NCBI GenBank assembly: GCA_946616365.1
Contig: CAMOIX010000019.1
Location: 1 to 38,607, forward strand
DNA length: 38,607 bases
Direction of reading: 5' to 3'
Source of the DNA: AC2028 sp002373595
Lineage (GTDB): Bacteria > Bacillota > Clostridia > Lachnospirales > Lachnospiraceae
The notes beneath the pieces were generated by a model. That model was not told where the DNA came from. It saw only the letters and a program-made list of their open reading frames with translations, and did no database searches. How positions within the stretch are numbered: position 1 is the stretch's first letter; each line of letters starts with the position of its first letter. A program made the translations under genes and the position numbers. This document shows, in pieces, positions 32,676 through 38,607 of the stretch.

Positions 32676-34337
32676 TCAATACTTCCTGCGATTGTTTCTG
32701 CCACGATAGAAGTTTCCTTTATCCTCATACATCGCCGTGTCGGCGCTCTGGAATACAGCCTTAAAGTCTTTATGGACAGACGAATTGTATATTGTATATC
32801 CTTTAGCCGCCGCGAGTTTTGCTTCATAAGCATGAGGGATCTCATTTATCTTTTTGATTTCAAGCTCATACTTATTCATGAATCCCTGAATATCATCCTC
32901 GATCACATTTTCCATAATGGCGATAAATTCATCACCGCCAATCCTGTAGACCTTGTCCGCTCCGAATGACGCCTTTAATACAGTCGACATATCTATGATA
33001 ACCAGATCTCCGTACTCATGTCCCTGGGTGTCATTTATATGCTTAAGTCCGTTGATATCAAATATCGCTACAGCGAAGTCCGCAAGTCCCTCCTGTATCT
33101 TCCTGTCTATGGTTTTGACCATATCGAGATATGCAGTCTTATTACCGACTCCACTGAGTGCATCTGTATATGCCTGCGTGTGAATATAGGAGATATACTC
33201 CCTCATCTCCTTTGCTACCATCCTCAGCTCATCAGCCAGCTTTCCGACTTCATCCTTGGAATGATAGTCTATGGCTACATTAAGCTCACCCTTTGATATT
33301 CGCGATGATGCCACGGTAAGTTCCTGTATGGGCTTTACTATCCATACAACAACTCTCCACACGATAAAGAGAAGAGCTATAAACATAACCGCCAGCACGC
33401 TGATCATATTTCTCAGCATATGCGTCATCGGGTTCATTATTTCGCCTTCAGGTGCAAGTATGGCCAGTATCATACCGTTTTTGAGCGGCGCTCCGACCAC
33501 CCAGTTCTCAATTCCATTCCACTTGCATTTCCCGATCTCATGCCTGGTCGCCTTGCCGAGAGTGATACATTCCGATACCTGAGACATCTCCTCTCCGAAG
33601 AGGATCTTCTTCAGTCCCTCAGGATATTCCTTATGATATATGAGATTGCCGTTGGGACTCATCAGGAAACCCGATCCGGCCGCAAAATCGATGGTGTCTA
33701 TCACACTGTGGATACCGGACATGGTCTCATCCATACCGACCACTCCGAAAAACTCTCCGTTTATTACGATGGGGGAAGCATACGAGATCATGTAGACATT
33801 GATATTCATGTTGTAATAGGGATCGGTCCACATTGCACGGCCATTTTCCTTCGGCCCGTAATACCACCCTGCATGTTCCATGTCATCTTTCTCATACATG
33901 GATATATCGCTGCCGGGTATCCTGATAAAGCCGTCGTTACCATTATCTACATAGAATACGCCCGTAGTCTTGCCATATATATCGGGATCTGCTTTGAACC
34001 AGACTGTTGCCACATTTCCGGCAATCTTGGCCGCATCGTATGCATGCACAGCCAGATCGTCCATATAGTCTCGCATCGCACTCTCGTCGGCTTTCAGTTT
34101 CTCGGGATTGGCGGTGGCTCTGATATACTCTTCCAAACTTGAAACTGCTCTCTCTGCCTCCTCAAACTGAAGATCCAGTTCCTGCGATTTCTCCTGTGCG
34201 AGCATGGTAAGCATATCCCTCGCATTGGATTCAACCGAGGACCGTATGTAATAGATGCTTATCCCTGCAAGCAGGGAATAAATAAGCATTACCACAACGC
34301 TTATGAGTGCGATCAGTTTTGTTCTGACTGAATGCAA
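32676..34337 (-). CDS. Cache-HAMP-GGDEF diguanylate cyclase
   Basis: A 553-residue membrane sensor: helix (residues 8-29), outer dCache domain (about 30-300), second helix (about 312-330), HAMP (to about 385), then a GGDEF domain with the active motif RIGGDEF. It should make cyclic di-GMP in response to an outer ligand. The RxxD inhibitory site is missing (FGAD at that position), so product feedback is not expected. The start is TTG (34335-34337) with AGGAGG five bases upstream; this sequence overlaps the TAG stop of the previous gene. It is the last gene of the signalling operon. Confidence 0.9.
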   Translation of the reverse strand: MHSVRTKLIALISVVVMLIYSLLAGISIYYIRSSVESNARDMLTMLAQEKSQELDLQFEEAERAVSSLEEYIRATANPEKLKADESAMRDYMDDLAVHAYDAAKIAGNVATVWFKADPDIYGKTTGVFYVDNGNDGFIRIPGSDISMYEKDDMEHAGWYYGPKENGRAMWTDPYYNMNINVYMISYASPIVINGEFFGVVGMDETMSGIHSVIDTIDFAAGSGFLMSPNGNLIYHKEYPEGLKKILFGEEMSQVSECITLGKATRHEIGKCKWNGIENWVVGAPLKNGMILAILAPEGEIMNPMTHMLRNMISVLAVMFIALLFIVWRVVVWIVKPIQELTVASSRISKGELNVAIDYHSKDEVGKLADELRMVAKEMREYISYIHTQAYTDALSGVGNKTAYLDMVKTIDRKIQEGLADFAVAIFDINGLKHINDTQGHEYGDLVIIDMSTVLKASFGADKVYRIGGDEFIAIMENVIEDDIQGFMNKYELEIKKINEIPHAYEAKLAAAKGYTIYNSSVHKDFKAVFQSADTAMYEDKGNFYRGRNNRRKY

Positions 34338-34346
34338 ATAGACCTC

Positions 34347-35726
34347 CTAGCTGCGCTTTACTCCGTTTCCGCCCATTTCCTTTACGATATAGCAGGCCTG
34401 AGCGGCTCTGTAATAGTTTTTCTTGATCGTATCGGACAGTCTGACTTCCGTTACGCCAAGTGATATCGTCACTCTGCCGTCCTTCTCCACTTCCCTGACG
34501 AACTGTCTGCAGATCTCCGTCGCAAACTCTATTGACCACTCCATCAGGACAGCGAATTCATCTCCTCCCCATCTGAAAATTTCCGCATTGTCACCGAGCG
34601 TCTTCTTTGCACATTCGGTTACCATGAGAAGGATCTTGTTTCCGTCCATCGTATCATTGGCTTCTTTAAAGAAGTCGATATCAAATACGGCGATCGATTT
34701 ATACCTTGTCGTGTTAAAGATGCCTCTCTCGCCGTATACTTCCTTGAAGTAATTACGGTTGTACAGACCTGTCAGCGTATCCTTCTTATTGTCATAATGA
34801 TTGTACTTGACGGACCTGATGTCCAGCTTCTCGTCTCTTATACGGAAATACCCAAGTGCGATCAGCAGGACCGTGATCGTGATCATCAGCACGATCGGTG
34901 TCGGGCTTGCCCCTCTTCCCGTATCCGCGCCGTATTTCTGGATGACCAGATACCAGTTAAGCTGTTCGATATACTTGGTTATGACATATCCGCCGACTCC
35001 CTTGGGGGTATATACACACTGTCCCGTCTGAGAAAGAATCTGCTTTGCATGATATACGGTCTCTATATTTATATTGTTCACATCGGCCTGGACCAGTCCG
35101 TTCTCATCGACCAGATTGATCTTTACGCCGTATCTGGTCTCATATTCTCTGAAAAGATCCTGTATATCCTGCATTACGACCCCGACTCCGCATACACCGA
35201 GTAATCGTCCCGCATCATCTCTGATCTTTACATCGAGAAATACTGTCCATGCCTTTTCGTTTACTTCATCAACATCGACATCAAGGGCAAATTCATTATC
35301 CTGCTGAAGGAAGACAGAATACCATATATCATGTGCATCCCCTTCCGTATTTACGATCTTGAATATCCCATCCGGAGTATAATATCTCTTTGTCTTATCC
35401 GAGATCACAAATGCGGTGGAATATCCTGCGCTTTCCTTCAGTCCTTTCAGATACTCCATCATCAGACTCTCAACTTCCTTTTCGGATGTCGCGTTTTCCT
35501 GCATCAGAGCATCTATCAGGAAGGAATCATTGGCCATTGCCATCGAGACTTTGAGCGGAACATTGAGTCTGTTCTCAATGGCATCGTCAATCCTCTCTGT
35601 GAGCAGGATGCTGAATTCCTTATCCTCATCCGCGCTGTTCAGAGTGGCAGCATAATATGCGGTTATCCCGATCAGGCACAGAATCGCCAAATAGATCGAC
35701 GATATCACCCACGCTTTATTCTTCAT
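34347..35726 (-). CDS. Cache-GGDEF diguanylate cyclase
   Basis: A 459-residue membrane sensor: helix (residues 7-26), outer Cache-type domain, second helix (about 278-296), no HAMP, and a C-terminal GGDEF domain with TGLYNRNYF and the active motif RWGGDEF. The inhibitory RxxD site is absent (GDNA). Predicted to make cyclic di-GMP. Its ATG overlaps the stop of the GGDEF-less Cache gene (ATGA), so the two are co-translated. The next cyclase follows 9 bases after its stop. Confidence 0.9.
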   Translation of the reverse strand: MKNKAWVISSIYLAILCLIGITAYYAATLNSADEDKEFSILLTERIDDAIENRLNVPLKVSMAMANDSFLIDALMQENATSEKEVESLMMEYLKGLKESAGYSTAFVISDKTKRYYTPDGIFKIVNTEGDAHDIWYSVFLQQDNEFALDVDVDEVNEKAWTVFLDVKIRDDAGRLLGVCGVGVVMQDIQDLFREYETRYGVKINLVDENGLVQADVNNINIETVYHAKQILSQTGQCVYTPKGVGGYVITKYIEQLNWYLVIQKYGADTGRGASPTPIVLMITITVLLIALGYFRIRDEKLDIRSVKYNHYDNKKDTLTGLYNRNYFKEVYGERGIFNTTRYKSIAVFDIDFFKEANDTMDGNKILLMVTECAKKTLGDNAEIFRWGGDEFAVLMEWSIEFATEICRQFVREVEKDGRVTISLGVTEVRLSDTIKKNYYRAAQACYIVKEMGGNGVKRS

Positions 35727-37057
35727 ACATGCACCGTCCCTGCATCATCGACCACTTCCACTATCCATATGACTTTCTCAAGTCTGCCGTCGTTAGCCCG
35801 TACTACCGGTACAAAACGGCAGCAACATTTATGGTTCCTGTTGTTAATAAATTCCTTCTGTATCGCCTTCTTGTCCTGCAGTCTCTCATCGAGAGTATCC
35901 AGCGATATAAATTCAAAGATTCCCTTTTTGAATCTCTCATCCGTTATGGCATCCATGTTTACGCGAAGTGTATTTTGCGCTTTTTCGTGCTTGTCGATCA
36001 GAGAGATATTCATCCGATCTTCTCCCACCGAGATCTCACTGTAGCTGTCCTTCGGTATATTGATGAGCATCATCTCTTTATATGTATTCGCCACCGCGGC
36101 AAGTTCTTCTGTGACAACTTTTACCTGATGCTGTCTCTTCCTGACTATAACAAAGACATGCGTGATCAGGATGATGACAACGAGAAGCGTGATCACAAAC
36201 ATAAAGTACACTCTGACCAGAGATCCATACATCACTTTCTTTTCAACCACATTGATACAGTACCATTCTCCGCCTATCATAGCCGAGAAAACAGCATACT
36301 TCACGCCGTTATACTCCACTGTTGTATATAACCTATCGACGCCCTTTATCCTTTCATATAAGACCTCTCCGAAATCTCCACATTTATCGGAATAGTATTT
36401 ACCGATCTCATCAATATCTGAATGCGTTACTACAAATCCGTCTGAATCGATTATCATCGAGTACTTCCAGATATTATTAGCCGCATTGCTCTCCGTTCTG
36501 GTCTGCAGACTGTCCAAACTTATATCCAGCGATACGGCGCTCTTTTTATCGGCCAGGAGCTGTGAGATAGACATCATCACGGTATGTGTCTGTGAATCTA
36601 CATAAGGCGTGACAAGGGTGATTTCACCATCCGCTTCCTTGGCTGCGATATACCAGGGGCGTTCCTCTGCTACCCAGCCCTTCTCCGGCACCCATCCTGC
36701 TCCGTCAAGATAATGACCGCCAAATACTCCGTAGAGTCCGGTGAAACTGCTGTCCAGGTAATCTGAATAAGCATCCGTCGATCTCGTCAGATAATCCAGT
36801 ATCTGCTCGTCGGATGCGTTGCTTGCCTGCAGGTTATCGATATATCCGCCCACAACACGCACAGTATCGATGCTCTCCAATAGGAAATTATTGATATCTA
36901 TCGCCTCGTACATCGACTCTATTTCTTTGTTAGTGATGAGATTGTTTCTGGCTTTATCGTACAGAATATAGAAATTAACCGTAATGGCAACAATAAAGAA
37001 TACCATCGATACGATGAATATGATCAGAGTTTTCTTTTCATCAAAAATCTTCTTCAT
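35723..37057 (-). CDS. Cache sensor protein with PAS-like end and no GGDEF
   Basis: A 444-residue membrane protein: helix (residues 12-31), outer dCache domain with the RPWYIAAKEADGEITLVTPYVD core, second helix (about 283-307), then a cytoplasmic PAS-like domain to the end. In related clostridial proteins I know, a similar region (YKEMMLINIPKDSYSEI...) precedes a GGDEF domain; here the protein stops directly after it. The stop overlaps the next gene, itself a GGDEF protein. This suggests a sensor subunit working with that cyclase, or loss of the output domain. The start has GGAG nine bases upstream. Confidence 0.82.
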   Translation of the reverse strand: MKKIFDEKKTLIIFIVSMVFFIVAITVNFYILYDKARNNLITNKEIESMYEAIDINNFLLESIDTVRVVGGYIDNLQASNASDEQILDYLTRSTDAYSDYLDSSFTGLYGVFGGHYLDGAGWVPEKGWVAEERPWYIAAKEADGEITLVTPYVDSQTHTVMMSISQLLADKKSAVSLDISLDSLQTRTESNAANNIWKYSMIIDSDGFVVTHSDIDEIGKYYSDKCGDFGEVLYERIKGVDRLYTTVEYNGVKYAVFSAMIGGEWYCINVVEKKVMYGSLVRVYFMFVITLLVVIILITHVFVIVRKRQHQVKVVTEELAAVANTYKEMMLINIPKDSYSEISVGEDRMNISLIDKHEKAQNTLRVNMDAITDERFKKGIFEFISLDTLDERLQDKKAIQKEFINNRNHKCCCRFVPVVRANDGRLEKVIWIVEVVDDAGTVHV

Positions 37058-37089
37058 AGACGCATCTCCGTTATCAGGCAGTCATCAGA

Positions 37090-38193
37090 TCATTTCCTGC
37101 CGATCTCACTTCGGATCTGTGTTCCCGCTTCTTCGAAAAATTTAATAGCTATACTTCTGAGCATCTTGGCGCTGCCTTCATCAAGTCCTCTTGCCGCACT
37201 CAGTATCTTGTTCATATTTTTCAGCGGGCTTTCAGCGAATGCAATCCTATCGTTTGCATCACACGAATCGATGATCGCATACATACAATCACTGAAACTC
37301 TTCCTCTTCTCTTCATCAAGCCCTTCAATCCACTCGTTGAATGTAGTGTCGAAGATCCTCGCGGGTCCTTTGATATCATCTCCCGGCGCAAAGTCCCTGT
37401 CTTCGACAGTCCAATTGTAGATCAGATGCTGTGAAAGACCTATTGAAGAGCTCTTTATGACCTTGTATATCCGGTCATATTCCGCAAGCAGTCCGACCAC
37501 GCTGGACTGAGGGATCAATTTGACTATCCTATCCCTTATATCATCATACTTGGATCTGTTTATGACTTCCTTTCGAAATCCCGGCCCATCGAAACTGTAT
37601 ATCTTCGTTATACGATCCCGCGTCTCCTGCGGTGCATTCATAGATGCATATACAGAGAGATTTCCTCCCTTAGAATGGCCGCCGACGATGAAACATCCAT
37701 CGATCAGTTCCGCTTCCGAAGTCAGGTACTCAAGTGCGCTCTTCTGCGCAGGAACAGCATCCAGGTAGGTCATATTGAAATCTTCTTTCCATCCTACAAG
37801 TGTTTCATCTGTACCTCTAAAACAGATATACACCTGACCGTCCGGTAAGAGATATGTCACTGCACAAAACTGGATCTGAGTTTCCTTATCAATGATATTA
37901 CGGTAATCACGAAGCCTGACATCGCAGAATCGTTTACCGCTTATCAACAGTTCAAATAAATGCCTGTTGAGTTTTTCATATTTCTTATCAGCAAAAAGAC
38001 CTTCGTGATCTTTATGCTCCGATATCTGTCTGAGTGAGATACCTTCCGGATCATCGGAATAATCGGGGATAAGTCCGTCGAACTTAAGATAAACCAGCTG
38101 ACACAAGATAGCAGAGTCAACATTATTAAAACTTACATCACTTAAAGAAGTGTCCCCGTATTTTTTCAAGTAATCCAAAATGTTGTCAGACAT
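37090..38193 (-). CDS. DUF2974 alpha/beta-hydrolase family protein
   Basis: A 367-residue cytoplasmic protein (no signal peptide) of the DUF2974/Mbeg1-like family, an alpha/beta-hydrolase fold. The nucleophile elbow is GGHSKGGN, with FRGTDETLVGWKEDF before it and SFDGPGF after it, as in lipase-like members. The substrate is unknown. The open frame reaches a TTG at 38205, but ATG 38193 with GGAG six bases upstream is the likely start. It is the first gene after the promoter at 38227-38255 and lies 32 bases upstream of the Cache sensor gene, so it may be the first gene of the signalling operon. Confidence 0.85.
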   Translation of the reverse strand: MSDNILDYLKKYGDTSLSDVSFNNVDSAILCQLVYLKFDGLIPDYSDDPEGISLRQISEHKDHEGLFADKKYEKLNRHLFELLISGKRFCDVRLRDYRNIIDKETQIQFCAVTYLLPDGQVYICFRGTDETLVGWKEDFNMTYLDAVPAQKSALEYLTSEAELIDGCFIVGGHSKGGNLSVYASMNAPQETRDRITKIYSFDGPGFRKEVINRSKYDDIRDRIVKLIPQSSVVGLLAEYDRIYKVIKSSSIGLSQHLIYNWTVEDRDFAPGDDIKGPARIFDTTFNEWIEGLDEEKRKSFSDCMYAIIDSCDANDRIAFAESPLKNMNKILSAARGLDEGSAKMLRSIAIKFFEEAGTQIRSEIGRK

Positions 38194-38226
38194 GATATGC
38201 TCCAAAAAAAAGAGAGATGTTCTATA

Positions 38227-38255
38227 ATTATACTAAAAAAAAGAAGTACAGACAA
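38227..38255 (-). promoter_or_regulatory. Promoter of the DUF2974/GGDEF operon, inside the tRNA terminator
   Basis: TTGTCT (38250-38255), 17 bases, TATAAT (38227-38232). The -35 box is formed by the loop and inner stem of the tRNA-Phe terminator hairpin. Confidence 0.6.
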
Positions 38256-38267
38256 TCTGTACTTCTT
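38241..38267 (-). terminator. Rho-independent terminator of the tRNA cluster
   Basis: A perfect 12-bp stem (38241-38252 with 38256-38267) and a 3-base loop, followed on the minus strand by a run of T. It lies five bases after the 3' end of tRNA-Phe. Confidence 0.9.
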
Positions 38268-38272
38268 AAATG

Positions 38273-38345
<73 letters not shown>

Positions 38346-38552
38346 GAATAAGGAGATAAGGCCGGCAGCAACGGAGCAAATGATCGAGCGGGCGCTTGCG
38401 CACAGGTGAGATCATTTGATTCGGAGCGAGTTTGTCGCTTTAGCGACAAACGTACATCCGGCGAATGCGAAGCATTTGGCGGATGGGACAGCCTAATCGA
38501 ATGCGAAGCATTTGGCGGATGGGACAGCCTAATCGAATTATCAAAGAACCTC
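38346..38552. repeat. tRNA spacer with hairpins and a 36-bp tandem repeat
   Basis: The spacer between tRNA-Phe and tRNA-fMet contains no gene. It holds a 36-bp unit present twice in tandem (38462-38497 and 38498-38533), each with the palindrome AATGC-GAA-GCATT. Before them are an 8-bp hairpin (38431-38438 with 38443-38450, loop TTTA) and a 9-bp inverted repeat (38377-38385 with 38410-38418) enclosing GCGC-TT-GCGC (38392-38401). In a tRNA operon transcript these would fold into several stem-loops, possible RNA-processing sites. Confidence 0.7.
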
Positions 38553-38607
38553 TAGCGGGGACAGGATTTGAACCTGCAACCTCCGGGTTATGAGCCCGAC
38601 GAGCTTC
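38553..38607 (-). tRNA. Initiator tRNA-Met (CAU), cut by the window edge
   Basis: The 3' 55 bases of a tRNA on the minus strand. The anticodon stem has three consecutive G:C pairs (GGG-CTCATAA-CCC), the mark of initiator tRNA. The T-arm is GCAGG-TTCAAAT-CCTGT. CCA is not encoded. The 5' part lies beyond 38607. Confidence 0.9.

Noticed and set aside
38462..38533. Direct repeats of 36 bp, CRISPR-repeat length
   Set aside because: The two copies are immediately adjacent with no spacer between them, and no cas gene is present.

Overview
The window looks like a chromosomal segment of a Gram-positive, anaerobic Clostridia-type bacterium (Bacillota). Pointers are strong GGAGG-type ribosome binding sites, consensus -35/-10 promoters, a Firmicutes-type housekeeping block HU - rqcP - ftsB/divIC - tilS - hpt - ftsH, lipoprotein signal peptides, and a cluster of Cache/GGDEF sensors like those common in gut and rumen Lachnospiraceae-like bacteria. 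The genus cannot be fixed by eye. The sporulation genes yabP, yabQ and spoIIE, usual neighbours of that block in spore formers, are absent, so the lineage may not sporulate. No phage, transposon or CRISPR is visible. Most of the window is minus strand.

Layout: 8-2173 (-) DUF2142 membrane protein, divergent from a thioredoxin-reductase-like flavoprotein (2312-3205, +) that has lost its NADPH-binding motif. A bidirectional terminator separates it from an ABC importer operon (3303-5988, -). Then DUF3810 and DUF3048 (YerB-like) proteins (6078-8479, -), tRNA-Leu(UAA), and a GH13 amylase (8647-10746, -). The housekeeping block follows (10953-15608, -), ending in a structured 3' region and a terminator. 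Upstream of it are a PEGA lipoprotein, the CCA-adding enzyme and a SurA-like membrane protein (15729-19303, -).

19387-21420 (-) encodes the most unusual gene: a complete 2-isopropylmalate synthase (LeuA) fused in frame to a complete AraC-type DNA-binding domain. Its promoter carries a 10-bp inverted repeat, one arm between -35 and -10 and the other next to the ribosome binding site. This fits a leucine enzyme that regulates its own gene. Divergent from it is a MacAB-like efflux operon (21653-25230, +).

25321-25734 (-) is a free-standing lysine/alanine-rich histone-H1-like protein. Its promoter and leader resemble those of the HU gene 10 kb away. Next come adenosine deaminase (+), then an operon (26861-29999, -) of a histidine kinase without its phosphoacceptor histidine, an O-acetylhomoserine sulfhydrylase and a LOG-family nucleotide hydrolase. 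A Na/Pi cotransporter and a YdcF-family protein (30143-32663, +) face two diguanylate cyclases, a Cache sensor lacking GGDEF and a DUF2974 hydrolase (32676-38193, -). The window ends in a tRNA cluster (Phe, then initiator Met cut by the edge) with a hairpin-rich, tandemly repeated spacer. None of the three tRNA genes encodes CCA, which fits the CCA-adding enzyme in the same window.
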